From the NCBI GenBank assembly GCA_040399325.1, contig JBBASJ010000002.1, positions 42,311-106,310 on the forward strand: 64,000 nucleotides of DNA, read 5' to 3'. This DNA comes from RGUW01 sp040399325. GTDB taxonomy: Bacteria; Cyanobacteriota; Cyanobacteriia; PCC-6307; Cyanobiaceae. The notes below the pieces were generated by a model. The model was given only the letters and a program-made list of their open reading frames with translations, was not told the DNA's origin and made no database searches. Each line of letters begins with the position of its first letter. The stretch's first letter is position 1. Below are positions 24,251 to 33,998 of the stretch, piece by piece. The position numbers were made by a program, and so were the translations under genes.

Positions 24251-25876
24251 TCAGCGGGCGCCCAGGCGCTCCCTGAGGTGATGCCCCACACGGATCGCGT
24301 TGGCGATTGCCGTGAGCGATGGGTTCACCGCACCGATGCTCGGGAAAAAGCTCGTGTCGACGACATACAGGTTGTCGAGCTCATGGGCCTTGCAGTTGAC
24401 ATCGAGCACCGACGTGGCTGGATCGGTGCCAAAGCGACAGGTGCCGGCCTGGTGGCCCACTGCGGCGATGCCCATGGCGTTTTTGACATACACCTGGCGC
24501 TCCACAAGGTGATCCTTGAGATAGAGGCGATCGAGCAGGCTTTGCAAGCGACTCCAGAGGTGATCGGATGCCGCCTGGTTGTTGGGGGTGTAGGCCAGGT
24601 TGATGGCACCATCTGGCGTGATCGTGACGCGGTTGTCGGGGCTGGGCAGATCTTCGGTCGAAACCCAGAAGTCGAGGGAATGCTCAGCGATTTTGTCCAT
24701 CGACCAGTTGGGCATCAAGAAGGTTTCCAGCGGTGCGTAGCCCTTCATGATCGCCCCACGGGTCTTGCCGGTCATCTGAATGTTGCCCATCGGATAGTCA
24801 AAATCGGCATCTCCGAAGTACCAGTCATTGACGGAGATCGTCTTCTGGAAGATGGTCGGGTTGGGCTCGTGCGACAGCGCCACCGCCGCCTTGCTGTTGT
24901 GGAACATGTAATTGCGCCCCACCTGGTCGCTGCCATTGGCAAGACCACGGGGATGCCTGTCGTTGGCTGACATCAGCAGCAGGCGGGCGCTGTTGGCGGC
25001 ACCACAGCTCACCACCACCAGATCTCCACTGACCCGCATGGGGGCACCGTTGTGCAGCAGCTGCACGGCCTTGACGCTGCGACCCGAGGCATCGGTCTCC
25101 AGACGCCTCACCTCGGCGCGGGTCAGCAACGTGACGTTGTGGGAACCCAGGGCAGGTCGGATGCCGATCACCTCGGCGTCGCTCTTGGCATGGACCAGAC
25201 AGGGGAACCCGTCGCAGCTGTTGCAGCGGCGGCAACGGCTGAAGGGCATGTTGGCCTCATCCAGCATGACCCCGCTGGGGGCGTGAAAAGGATGCAGACC
25301 CGCCGAACGGAGATCATCGGCGAGCTTGGCGATCCGTGGTTCGTGGGAGATCGGCGCATGGGGGTAAGGACCGCTCGCCGGAGGCTCGGTCGGATCCTCC
25401 CCCCGCAGGCCATGCACGTGGTACATCTCCTCGGCCTTCTGATACCAGGGCTCGAAGTCGCTGTAACGCAGGGGCCAGGCCGGCGAGATTCCATCGATGT
25501 GGACGAGCTCCTCAAAATCGCGAGCCCTCAACCTGAAGTGATGGGCGCCGTACATCTTGGTGGCACCACCAACGAAGTAATGGCTACCGGGTTGAAACGG
25601 CTTGCCATGCTTGTCGGTCCAGGTGTCCTTGGAGAGGTAGCGGCCCTGCTGAAACACCGCCTCGGCATCCCAGTTCTCAGGCTCCTGGGGAAGCCAATCA
25701 CCACGCTCGATCACCAGAATCCTGAGACCGGTGGGGGCCAGCACCCGCGCCAGGGTGCCGCCACCGGCACCGCTGCCGATGATCACCACATCAAAGTGCT
25801 CTCCATCACTGACCTGCAGCTGTTCGGCCCGCGGCTGGGGTGAGGAGGTCCAGGACGGGCCGCTGAGTTCCTGCAT
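24251..25876 (-). CDS. GMC-family FAD oxidoreductase with Cys-rich motif
   Basis: 541 residues, a GMC (glucose-methanol-choline) flavoprotein. The FAD site is VVIIGSGAGGG at 30-40. C-terminal family features are complete: GHQAGTCRFGTDP (catalytic His), HELDNLYVVDTSFFPS and VNPSLTAIANA. A CxxCxxCxxxxC cluster (Cys215, 218, 221, 226) sits where the [3Fe-4S]-bearing FAD-glucose/gluconate dehydrogenases have their cysteines, so it may carry an Fe-S centre that passes electrons to the membrane. No signal peptide is evident. It lies in the transcript below ctaCDE and the glucosidase, so quinone or oxidase coupling is plausible. Confidence 0.88.
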   Translation of the reverse strand: MQELSGPSWTSSPQPRAEQLQVSDGEHFDVVIIGSGAGGGTLARVLAPTGLRILVIERGDWLPQEPENWDAEAVFQQGRYLSKDTWTDKHGKPFQPGSHYFVGGATKMYGAHHFRLRARDFEELVHIDGISPAWPLRYSDFEPWYQKAEEMYHVHGLRGEDPTEPPASGPYPHAPISHEPRIAKLADDLRSAGLHPFHAPSGVMLDEANMPFSRCRRCNSCDGFPCLVHAKSDAEVIGIRPALGSHNVTLLTRAEVRRLETDASGRSVKAVQLLHNGAPMRVSGDLVVVSCGAANSARLLLMSANDRHPRGLANGSDQVGRNYMFHNSKAAVALSHEPNPTIFQKTISVNDWYFGDADFDYPMGNIQMTGKTRGAIMKGYAPLETFLMPNWSMDKIAEHSLDFWVSTEDLPSPDNRVTITPDGAINLAYTPNNQAASDHLWSRLQSLLDRLYLKDHLVERQVYVKNAMGIAAVGHQAGTCRFGTDPATSVLDVNCKAHELDNLYVVDTSFFPSIGAVNPSLTAIANAIRVGHHLRERLGAR

Positions 25877-25907
25877 GACGCTTGGGAATCAATAGGAGGG
25901 TCGGGGG

Positions 25908-28604
25908 CTATCCCGTTGGATAGCGACTGAGTTGGTTGATCATCTTGGCGACCATGGCGGTCCAGCCGGTCTGGTGAGAGGCACCGACACCACGACCGTT
26001 GTCGCCATGGAAATACTCGTTGAACAGGATCAGATCACGCCAGTGCGGGTCGTTCTGAAACAGGTCGACGTCACCGTTGAATGGGCGACGGCCCTCGTTG
26101 TTGCGGCGAAACAGATTGGCCAGCCGATGCTCGAGCTGCAGCGACACCTCCCAGAGGTTGAGCCAGTTGCCCGAGCGGGTGGGAAATTCGACCTTGAAGC
26201 TGTCCCCGTAGAAATGGGCGAATTTCTGCAACGACTCAATCAGCAGAAAATTGGTCGGCATCCACACCGGGCCACGCCAGTTGGAATTGCCGCCAAACAT
26301 CGCCACCGGGCTGTCGCCCGGGCTGTAGGCGAGCACCTCATGATCACCACCCTCAGTGAACTGGTAGGGCTGCTGCTCATAAGCCTTCGACAACGCTCGG
26401 ATGCCATAGGGCGAGAGAAACTCATCCTCGTCAAACAAGCGTTCGCAGATGCGGCGCAGACGATCTTCTGGCACCAGAGTGAACAGAATACGGTCGTTGC
26501 GCCACTGGCCGAGATTGGCAGCCAACCACGTGGGGGTGGTGCGCTCGTGCACAAACCAACTCATGCTCTTGAGCACATCCAGCTCGGGCAGCCGTGTGAC
26601 GGTCTCGACATCAAAGCTGGCCACCGCCAGCAAGGGAATCAGGCCTGTCAATGAACGGGTGCGGAGGTAATCGGTGCTGCCATCGGGGCGCTTGATCACG
26701 TCGTAGTAGAAGCCGTCCTGCTCATCCCAGTTGAGATAGCCCCGCTGTCCCGGATGGTTAATGGTGATGGCCAGCTGCACGAAGTCGTGCACAAACCGTT
26801 CACACAGGTCGCGGTACTCGGGCTGCTCACTGCTCAGTTCAACCGCAATGGCGAGCAGGTTGAGACTCAGCGATGCCATCCAGGCGGTGCCGTCACACTG
26901 CTCGATGCGACTGCCATCGGCGAGCGGAAAGCGGCGATCGAAGATGGCGATGTTGTCGAGGCCAAGGAAGCCCCCTTCAAACACGTTGTCACCTGAGCGA
27001 TCGTTGCGGTTGGCCCACCAGCCGTACTCGAGCAGCAATTTGCGCAGCACCGACCGCAGAAAACCGTGATCGGAACGGCCATAGTGCTTGCGTTCGATCT
27101 GGAACACCCGCAGCGCCGCCCAGGCCCCGATCGGGGGGTTGGGATCCGACAACGCCCATTCATAGGCAGGGGTCTGGGCGTTGGGCGCTGTGTAATGGGG
27201 CGACCGCAGCAACAAGCACTGCTCTTTGGCGGTCTGGGGGTCGACGATGGCAAAAGCCACCGAATGGAACATCAGATCCCACTGACAGAAGTAGGGGTAC
27301 TCCCATGCATCAGGCATCGAGATGATGTCATGGGCATGCAGACGGCTCCAACGCGCCGTCTCGGTGTGCCAGCGATTGGCAGGCGGCGGGGGCTGGTTCA
27401 GGTCCCCTTCGAGCCAGCGCAGCACACTCCAGCCGTAATACTTTTTGCACCACAACAGACCTGCAATCGCAGAACTGTGAATCAGACGGTCGTCCTCATT
27501 GAGATTGGGCACCATGTGCTGCAGGGAAGCGCTCCACTCCGCCTCCCGCTGCGCAAACACGGCGTCAAAGTCGTCTCCAAATGCGGGCAATGCCTCCAGA
27601 TCCCTGGACCGCAAACGCAGATTCAGTACCCACTCCTCAGCGGGAGCCATGGTGCGCTGCACCTGGCGGGCCGCCTTGGTGCCGCATTGGGCTGGGTTGA
27701 TGGCTGCTGTTTCACCGTCAATCAGATAACGGTGGAAGCCATCCTTTTGATACGTCGTGGGATTGGGTTGGCCATACAGACGCTGATGGTTGGTCTCGTT
27801 GTCGGTGAACAACCAGCGCCCGGGCTCCTCACAACTGAGGCTGTAGCCGCCCAGATGGGGAAGATCGTCCGTGACCAATTGATCCCCATCCAGGCGCATG
27901 GGCTGCTCCGATTCATCGGGATACCCCCAGCTCCAGGTGTTGCGCAACCACAGCGTGGGCAGCAGCGTCAGCGGGGCAGGATCGGGGCCGCGGTTGATCG
28001 CGCGGATCCGGATCAACAGGTCGGTGGGTGAGGCCTTGGCGTATTCGATGAAGACATCAAAATATCGGCCCTGATCAAAAATACCGGTGTCAACCAGTTC
28101 GTACTCGAGTTGATCACGGCTGCGGGAACCGTTGGCGTCAACGAGCTGCTGGTAGGGAAACGCTGCCTGCGGATATTTGTAGAGCCCACGCATGAAGCTG
28201 TGGGTGGGAGTATTGGCGAGATGGAAGTAGTAGTCCTTGATGTCCTCACCATGGTTGCCCTCCGGGTTGCCCAGACCAAAGGGCCGCTCCTTGAGGATCG
28301 GATCCTGACCGTTCCACAAGGCCAACGAAAAGCAGAGCCGGCACTGCGCATCGCAGATGCCGAGCAGTCCGTCTTCTCCCCAGCGGTAGGTCCTCGAGCG
28401 TGCATGGTCATGGGGAAAGGAGCGCCAGGCATCGCCATCGGCCGAGTAGTCCTCGCGGACCGTGCCCCACTGCCGTTCAGGCAGATAACTGCCCCAGAGC
28501 GCCCAATCTTCATGGCCGCAGTCCCGTGCAGCGATGCGCCTGAACTCAGACGGAAGGGCCGGCAGCGCAGGGGAGGCGGGCAACGGCCCAGGACTGGCCG
28601 TCAT
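25908..28604 (-). CDS. MGH1-type (GH63-like) glycoside hydrolase
   Basis: 898 residues, the expected size for large bacterial GH63 glucosidases. The N-terminal domain (TVREDYSADGDAWRSFPHDH, RWGEDGLLGICDA) is beta-rich; the C-terminal (alpha/alpha)6 barrel carries WEYPYFCQWDLMFHSVAF, FEGGFLGLDNIAIFDR, YLNWDEQDGFYYD and NWRGPVWMPTNF segments. GH63 enzymes release glucose or related sugars from alpha-linked oligosaccharides; glucosylglycerate, mannosylglycerate or glycogen-derived oligosaccharides are all possible. The ATG overlaps the upstream GMC stop (ATGA). Released sugar could be a substrate for the flanking GMC proteins (inference). Confidence 0.87.
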   Translation of the reverse strand: MTASPGPLPASPALPALPSEFRRIAARDCGHEDWALWGSYLPERQWGTVREDYSADGDAWRSFPHDHARSRTYRWGEDGLLGICDAQCRLCFSLALWNGQDPILKERPFGLGNPEGNHGEDIKDYYFHLANTPTHSFMRGLYKYPQAAFPYQQLVDANGSRSRDQLEYELVDTGIFDQGRYFDVFIEYAKASPTDLLIRIRAINRGPDPAPLTLLPTLWLRNTWSWGYPDESEQPMRLDGDQLVTDDLPHLGGYSLSCEEPGRWLFTDNETNHQRLYGQPNPTTYQKDGFHRYLIDGETAAINPAQCGTKAARQVQRTMAPAEEWVLNLRLRSRDLEALPAFGDDFDAVFAQREAEWSASLQHMVPNLNEDDRLIHSSAIAGLLWCKKYYGWSVLRWLEGDLNQPPPPANRWHTETARWSRLHAHDIISMPDAWEYPYFCQWDLMFHSVAFAIVDPQTAKEQCLLLRSPHYTAPNAQTPAYEWALSDPNPPIGAWAALRVFQIERKHYGRSDHGFLRSVLRKLLLEYGWWANRNDRSGDNVFEGGFLGLDNIAIFDRRFPLADGSRIEQCDGTAWMASLSLNLLAIAVELSSEQPEYRDLCERFVHDFVQLAITINHPGQRGYLNWDEQDGFYYDVIKRPDGSTDYLRTRSLTGLIPLLAVASFDVETVTRLPELDVLKSMSWFVHERTTPTWLAANLGQWRNDRILFTLVPEDRLRRICERLFDEDEFLSPYGIRALSKAYEQQPYQFTEGGDHEVLAYSPGDSPVAMFGGNSNWRGPVWMPTNFLLIESLQKFAHFYGDSFKVEFPTRSGNWLNLWEVSLQLEHRLANLFRRNNEGRRPFNGDVDLFQNDPHWRDLILFNEYFHGDNGRGVGASHQTGWTAMVAKMINQLSRYPTG

Positions 28605-30130
28605 GGCAACCTTGATGACAGGACGGTGGAGACGGAATCGGCGACCCGCAGGGCGTTGGCGATAACCGTCAGACCGAATCCCATCATCGGGCAGGCCGGA
28701 AACACGCTCGCGTCGGCGATGGTGAGGTTGCCCAGCTCATGGCTGCGGCCCTGCAGATCAACCACCGATGTGGCGGGGTTGTCGCCCATACGGCAGGTGC
28801 CGCAGGCATAACCCATGGCCGACAGCGGTGCCTCGCCGCGCGGGTGGGTGGGCGCAGCCCTGACCACCTGAATCTGGGGATCGGCCTCAGCAGCCTTGAG
28901 CACATCGATCCAGCGGTAGACAAGACGGTCGTGCGCTTCGCGGTTGTTGGGCACGTAGTTGATCTGAAGGCGATCACCCCGCAGGCTGAGGCGGTTGTGG
29001 GCCTGGGGAAGCACGGGGCTCGATGCCCACCAGGTGATCGAGCGGGAGGCCAGCTGCTCAAGGCCGAAGTCGGGCAGCAGCCTGCTCACCAGCGACAGCA
29101 CCGGGGGTGACTCGGCAAACAGGGCGTCCTGAAGCACGCCTCCCCCGTTGGCGATGGCCCCGAGGGGGAAGGAGACATTGCTGTCGCCCCAGAGAAAATC
29201 GGTGATGCCATAAGAACGGCCGTAGCGGCCGGAATTGGACACCGCGGCCAGCTGCAGGATCGACGTCTGTTGCAGCTTCATCAGGTTGCGGCCCACCTGA
29301 TCGGAGCCGTTGGCCAGGCCAAGGGGATGGCGATCGTTGGCGGAACGCAACAGGATCGCCGCCGTGTTGATCGCACCGGCTGCGAGCACCACCTGATGGG
29401 CCGTGAACAGCCAGCTCTGACCATCAATCCTGGCCTGCACACCCTTGACTTCACTGCCGCTGGGGTTGACATGCAGCTGGGTGACCTCGGCGCCGCCTCG
29501 CACCGTCACCGACGCACACTGGCGGGCCGGATCGACGCCAAACAGTTCGGCATCGCCACTGGGGTCGACCGGTGAATCCGACCAGCTGAGCGGCAACGGA
29601 TAGGGCGAGACCCCGTGGCGCTCCAGACCCTGGCGCAGCTCGTCGAGAAAGGGCTCCACCGGCCGGGGAGGCAAGGCGTAATCGGCCTTGCGACGGGGTT
29701 CGGTGGGATCACAGCCGGCACGGCCGTGAACCCGGTACAGGCTCTCGGCGAGCTCGTACCACGGTTCCAGATCGGCGTAGCTCAGGCCCCAGGCGGGCGC
29801 AGCCCCCTCCTGCAGCTGCAGCCCTGCAAACTCGCGCTCACGCATGCGCTCGAGCACACCACCCCAGATCTTGGTGTTGCCACCGAAGGCATAGATCGCC
29901 TGGGGTGAAAAGGGATCCCCATCGGTGCCGAACCACTGCTCCTTGGGGTGGTAGCGATCCTTGCGGAACAGCTCCACATCGGCGACGTTCTGATCGGCCA
30001 AGGGCATGGGGCCGCCCCGCTCAAGCAACAGCACGCTGTGACCCTTCTGGCCCAGGCTGGCGGCAACGGTGGCACCGGCAGCACCGCTGCCGATGACGAT
30101 GACGTCGTAATGGCGGTCGTCGATGATCAT
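28601..30130 (-). CDS. GMC-family FAD oxidoreductase (no Cys cluster)
   Basis: 509 residues, a second GMC flavoprotein with VIVIGSGAAGATVA near residue 10, GGNTKIWGG around the FAD edge and the C-terminal ACGTCRMGDNPATS, HELGNLTIADASVFP and GFGLTVIANALRV blocks. It lacks the CxxCxxCxxxxC cluster of the other GMC protein and is shorter, so it is probably a plain FAD dehydrogenase or oxidase. The start is 3 bp after the ctaE stop, and its stop overlaps the glucosidase start, which places it firmly in the oxidase transcript. Substrate not determined. Confidence 0.88.
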   Translation of the reverse strand: MIIDDRHYDVIVIGSGAAGATVAASLGQKGHSVLLLERGGPMPLADQNVADVELFRKDRYHPKEQWFGTDGDPFSPQAIYAFGGNTKIWGGVLERMREREFAGLQLQEGAAPAWGLSYADLEPWYELAESLYRVHGRAGCDPTEPRRKADYALPPRPVEPFLDELRQGLERHGVSPYPLPLSWSDSPVDPSGDAELFGVDPARQCASVTVRGGAEVTQLHVNPSGSEVKGVQARIDGQSWLFTAHQVVLAAGAINTAAILLRSANDRHPLGLANGSDQVGRNLMKLQQTSILQLAAVSNSGRYGRSYGITDFLWGDSNVSFPLGAIANGGGVLQDALFAESPPVLSLVSRLLPDFGLEQLASRSITWWASSPVLPQAHNRLSLRGDRLQINYVPNNREAHDRLVYRWIDVLKAAEADPQIQVVRAAPTHPRGEAPLSAMGYACGTCRMGDNPATSVVDLQGRSHELGNLTIADASVFPACPMMGFGLTVIANALRVADSVSTVLSSRLP

Positions 30131-30133
30131 GGC

Positions 30134-30733
30134 TCAGCTCCGCTGCCAGACATAAATGAGCACAAACAAAATGATCCAGATGACATCAACGAAGTGCCAG
30201 AACAGCGAGGTGGCCTGAACCCCCTGCTCACCTCCGCTGTAATTGCCGGGGATGAAGGATTTGATCAGCATCAAGGTCATCAGGCCGACCCCGGTGGCCA
30301 CATGCAGACCGTGAAAGCCGGTGAGCAGATAGAACGTGCCTCCGAAGGTGCCCGACGTGAAGCCGAACTGAAGACTGCTCCACTCAACGGCCTGGCCATA
30401 GAGGAAGTAACCACCGAGCGCCATGGTCAACAGCCAGAAAGCCCGGAAACCCCAGAGACTGCCCCTGGCCATGGCCCGCTCTGCCAGATAGATGGTGCCA
30501 GAACTGGAGACCAGCACGACCGAGTTGATCAGCGGCATCCGCCACTCCAGACCTTCAACACCAGGTGGCAACCAGTCGAGTGCACTGGTCTTCAGCAGGG
30601 CATAGCCGCTGAAGAAGGCCAGAAAAATGACGCTCTCGGAGCAGAGAAAGATGATGAAGCCTGTCAGGTTGTGCTTCTCGTGGGCCTCAGCGTGCTGGGA
30701 CTCGGCATCGGGTGCTGGGTAAGCGCTGGTCAT
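30134..30733 (-). CDS. ctaE: Cytochrome/quinol oxidase subunit III
   Basis: 199 residues with five hydrophobic helices, the short form of subunit III. Typical segments are FIIFLCSESVIFLAFFSGYA, YLLTGFHGLHVATGVGLM (the FHGxHV signature) and ATSLFWHFVDVIWIILFV. It is the third structural subunit of the haem-copper oxidase. ATG overlaps the ctaD stop (ATGA) and the following GMC gene starts 3 bp later, so the oxidase and GMC genes are contiguous. Confidence 0.93.
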   Translation of the reverse strand: MTSAYPAPDAESQHAEAHEKHNLTGFIIFLCSESVIFLAFFSGYALLKTSALDWLPPGVEGLEWRMPLINSVVLVSSSGTIYLAERAMARGSLWGFRAFWLLTMALGGYFLYGQAVEWSSLQFGFTSGTFGGTFYLLTGFHGLHVATGVGLMTLMLIKSFIPGNYSGGEQGVQATSLFWHFVDVIWIILFVLIYVWQRS

Positions 30734-32412
30734 CGGGCTGTCTCCTGTTGCTCGGCCAGGGTGAGGGCCTGTTCGATCTCGGCCTGGTGCTCGACCAAGG
30801 GTTGACCGAGCCCGTAGCCATAGGGCCGGGAGATCACAACAGGCACATGCTCGCCGAAGTTGTCTTCGGCAGGGGGTGAGGGCAGTAGCCACTCCAGACC
30901 GATGGCGTTCCAGGGGTTGTGGGTGGCCTTGGGCCCGCGCACCCAGGCGCTCACCATGTTGAGCAGAAACGGAATGATCGAGACACCAAGCAGGAACGCC
31001 CCCAGGCTGGCGAGCACATTCCAGAAGGCAAACTCAGGGTCATAGCTCGAGACGCGCCGTGGCATGCCCATCAGGCCCAGGGGATGCATGGGCAAGAAGT
31101 TGAGATTGGCTCCGACGAAGGTCAGCAGGAAGTGAAGCTTGCCCAGACCCTCGTAGGGCATCCGTCCGATGAACTTGGGGAACCAGTGGTAGATGGCCGC
31201 AAAGATCCCCATCACAGCAGCGCCATAGATCACGTAGTGGAAGTGACCGACAACGAAGTAGGTGTTGGAGACGTGCAGGTCGATCGGAACGGTGGCCAGC
31301 ATGATGCCGGTGATGCCGGCAAACACGAAGTTGAACAGCCCGCCAAGGCAGAACAGCATCGGCGTGGTCAGCCGAAGCTTGCCGCGCCAGAGGGTGCCGA
31401 GCCAGGCAAACACCTTCACCCCGGTTGGTACTGCAATCAGCATGGTGGTGAACATGAACAGGTTGCGCATCCACTCGGCAACACCACTGGGGAACATGTG
31501 GTGCACCCACACAATCAATCCCAGACCAACGATGATGAAGGAAGCCAACGCCACATACACGTAGCCGAACAAAGGCTTACGCGCATAAACCGGAAACAGT
31601 TCGGAGAAGACGCCGAACACCGGCAGGATGATCACGTAGACGGCCGGATGGGAATAGAACCAGAAGAAGTGCTGGTAAAGCACCGGATCACCGCCGCCGG
31701 CTGGGTCATAAAAGGTGGTGCCGGCCACCAGATCCATCAGCAGCATGATCGCGCCGCCGGTCAGGGAAGGGAGTCCGATCAGCTGCAGGCTCTGGGCAGC
31801 CAGGGCCGTCCAGCAGAACACCGGCATGCGGAACCAGCCCATACCGGGGGCCCGCATGCGAATGATCGTGGTGACGAAATTCACCGCCCCCATGATCGAC
31901 GAGACCCCTGAGAGGGCGACGGCCGTGAGCCACAGTCCCTGACCGCTGATCAGGTGACCCAGAGGGTTCTGAACGCTGACGGGTGGGTAGGACCACCAGC
32001 CCGAATAGGCCGGCCCACCAGGCACGAAGAAGCTGCTCATCAGCAGGACACCGAAGATCGGCACCAACCAGAAGGCCACCGCGTTGAGACGCGGGAACGC
32101 CATGTCTGGAGCTCCGATCATGGTGGGGATCAACAGATTGTTGAGCCCGTTGAGCACCGGAAAGATGAACAGAAAGAGCATCACGGTGCCGTGCATCGTG
32201 TAGATGCCGTTGTAGACCGTGCGATCAACCAGATCGGCTTCGGGCGTGATCAATTCACCACGGATGATCATCGCCAGCAGGCCACCGATCAAAAAGAAGA
32301 AAAAGGCCAGCACGATGTACTGAATCCCGATCACCTTGGCATCGGTGTTGAAGCTGAAGTAGCGGGTCCAGGAGGGCTTGGGCTCGCTGGCGGGGAAGGT
32401 CGCAAGGGTCAT
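30730..32412 (-). CDS. ctaD: Haem-copper oxidase subunit I (ARTO type)
   Basis: 560 residues and 12 helices, the catalytic subunit of a terminal oxidase reducing O2 to water. Metal ligands are all present: His74 (YTMHGTV), YSHPAVY at 253-259, His304-305 (VHHMF), and His390/His392 (VGHFHYV). The canonical GHPEVY is YSHPAVY: the D-channel Glu is replaced, the pattern described for A2-type oxidases. With the Cys-free subunit II this supports an alternative respiratory terminal oxidase (ARTO). It sits 15 bp downstream of ctaC. Confidence 0.95.
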   Translation of the reverse strand: MTLATFPASEPKPSWTRYFSFNTDAKVIGIQYIVLAFFFFLIGGLLAMIIRGELITPEADLVDRTVYNGIYTMHGTVMLFLFIFPVLNGLNNLLIPTMIGAPDMAFPRLNAVAFWLVPIFGVLLMSSFFVPGGPAYSGWWSYPPVSVQNPLGHLISGQGLWLTAVALSGVSSIMGAVNFVTTIIRMRAPGMGWFRMPVFCWTALAAQSLQLIGLPSLTGGAIMLLMDLVAGTTFYDPAGGGDPVLYQHFFWFYSHPAVYVIILPVFGVFSELFPVYARKPLFGYVYVALASFIIVGLGLIVWVHHMFPSGVAEWMRNLFMFTTMLIAVPTGVKVFAWLGTLWRGKLRLTTPMLFCLGGLFNFVFAGITGIMLATVPIDLHVSNTYFVVGHFHYVIYGAAVMGIFAAIYHWFPKFIGRMPYEGLGKLHFLLTFVGANLNFLPMHPLGLMGMPRRVSSYDPEFAFWNVLASLGAFLLGVSIIPFLLNMVSAWVRGPKATHNPWNAIGLEWLLPSPPAEDNFGEHVPVVISRPYGYGLGQPLVEHQAEIEQALTLAEQQETAR

Positions 32413-32427
32413 GGGGTTGCAGCTGGC

Positions 32428-33372
32428 TCAGCCGTCGTGGGGCAGGGTGTTGGATCCAGGCACATTCACCTGTGGAGGGGGAGCCGGGGGAACCGTGGCC
32501 CAGCCGGCTTTGCTGGATTGGCCCCGTTGGGCATATTCACGGGAGGCATCGCTGATGCCGCTCTGCAGGGGCTGGCGGGCGGCAGCCTCAAGCCAGGCCT
32601 GGTGAGCCTCGGCGCTCTCGACCACCACATCAACTTGGTTGGCGGCAAACCAGGTTCCGCTGAACTGCGAATCACGCAGGCGATACCGGCCTTCGCGGGT
32701 GGGAGTCACGTTCAGATCGATCGCCCGACCAGGCACGATGTCCTGCTTGAGGCGAAATGCCGGAATGAAGAAGCCGTGCAGCACATCTTCAGACACGAGC
32801 CTGAAGGTGACCGGCTCATCCACCTGCAGATGCAGTTCGGTGGTGGAGACGTCGGCACCGGGATAGCGAAACTCCCACGACCATTGTCGAGCGATCACCT
32901 CCACCTGCTCGGCAGGCAGACGATCACCGGCGTAGCCACCGGCCTCCTCCACGGAGCTGCGCAGATGGATGTGCTCCATGGGGCCCAGCATCCCGAGAGT
33001 GGTGTTGACACGCATCGCATACACGGCGATTGCCATCACGAGCACAAAGGGAATCGCTGTCCAGATGATTTCAAGACGGGTGTTGCCCTCGATCGGCTCG
33101 GCATCGCTCGCGTCGTACTTCTCGGCCCGGTGCATCACCATCACCCAGACCATGACCGAGATCACACCGCCAAACACAAAGGTGCCGACGGCGGTTTCGA
33201 AGCTGAACAAGCCATCGACCAGGGGCGCGGCGGTGGAGGCCTGCACCGGCAGCCAGTGGTAGGCCTGCTGACCCATCCACAGACTGAGGGCGATCAGCAA
33301 GGCCACCCACCCGAGCAGGGCCACCACCGAGAGCGGGCTGAAGCGAGGTCCCTGGGCTGGTGAGGGGGTCAT
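32428..33372 (-). CDS. ctaC: Haem-copper oxidase subunit II lacking CuA ligands
   Basis: 314 residues: two N-terminal membrane helices, then a periplasmic cupredoxin domain. TAIPFVLVMAIAVYAM is the second helix and VLHGFFIPAFRLKQDIVPG the usual (S/G)F-IP-FR-K motif with His199. The loop that should hold CxxxCGxxHxxM reads YRLRDSQFSGTWFA, and the whole protein has no cysteine, so no CuA centre is possible. That is the pattern of quinol oxidases and of cyanobacterial ARTO. The electron donor is therefore probably plastoquinol. A Pro/Gly tail ends the protein. The ATG overlaps the stop of the upstream DUF2231 gene. Confidence 0.93.
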   Translation of the reverse strand: MTPSPAQGPRFSPLSVVALLGWVALLIALSLWMGQQAYHWLPVQASTAAPLVDGLFSFETAVGTFVFGGVISVMVWVMVMHRAEKYDASDAEPIEGNTRLEIIWTAIPFVLVMAIAVYAMRVNTTLGMLGPMEHIHLRSSVEEAGGYAGDRLPAEQVEVIARQWSWEFRYPGADVSTTELHLQVDEPVTFRLVSEDVLHGFFIPAFRLKQDIVPGRAIDLNVTPTREGRYRLRDSQFSGTWFAANQVDVVVESAEAHQAWLEAAARQPLQSGISDASREYAQRGQSSKAGWATVPPAPPPQVNVPGSNTLPHDG

Positions 33373-33995
33373 GGCAGGGCCTCCTTGAGATCGGCGCCGG
33401 CAGCCAGCAACTGGTCGGCGGTGATGTGGACTCCGAATTCAGCGGCCAGTTCAGCGCCGAGGGTGCCGTGCAGACCGATCACCAGAAACAGCACCAGACC
33501 CACCAGCAGATAGAGCCACTGCACCTGACGGCCCATGTCGCGGCGCCAGACAAAACGCTGAAAACCGCGCCACACGGTCATGGCCACGATCACCAGCAGG
33601 ATCACGACGCCACCGACGCCGTGGATCAGCAACGTCTCCATGCTCTGCAGGCCGATGCTGCTGGTGACGCCAGCCAGGGGCTGGGCCAACAACATCTCGT
33701 AGAAGCCAGCCGCGACAGTGAAGAAGCTCACCACAGCGCAGGCGAGCAGGTTGTACCAGCCCACATCGTGGAAGCCGGCACGGGTGATCGGCAGGGCCAG
33801 AAAGCGGAAGACCCGCTTCTCCAGCGGATACAGCGCGCCGGCGATATCAAAGGCGATGGCGATCACAAACAGGCCGATCGTCAGATGCACCAGGTTGGGG
33901 TGAATCGGCACGGCATAGGGAAGACCGTTGGCGCCCAGCTGCGCGCTGAGCTGCTCGATCGGCGCCTCAGGCGTGACGTAAAGCGGTGTCGTCAT
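33369..33995 (-). CDS. DUF2231 membrane protein
   Basis: 208 residues with four hydrophobic segments (LTIGLFVIAIAFDIAGALY, YNLLACAVVSFFTVAAGFY, GVGGVVILLVIVAMTVW, LYLLVGLVLFLVIGLHG). Several His lie at helix ends (IHPNLVHLT, GFHDVGW, LLIHGVGG, GLHGTLG), as in membrane b-type haem proteins. DUF2231 proteins are found next to cyanobacterial ARTO genes. It starts 3 bp after its sister gene and overlaps ctaC by four bases. Confidence 0.8.
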   Translation of the reverse strand: MTTPLYVTPEAPIEQLSAQLGANGLPYAVPIHPNLVHLTIGLFVIAIAFDIAGALYPLEKRVFRFLALPITRAGFHDVGWYNLLACAVVSFFTVAAGFYEMLLAQPLAGVTSSIGLQSMETLLIHGVGGVVILLVIVAMTVWRGFQRFVWRRDMGRQVQWLYLLVGLVLFLVIGLHGTLGAELAAEFGVHITADQLLAAGADLKEALP

Positions 33996-33998
33996 GGC

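Noticed and set aside
31954..33363. 469-codon plus-strand frame opposite ctaD and ctaC
   Set aside because: Gly/His-rich shadow with no start context. The minus strand carries canonical oxidase subunits.
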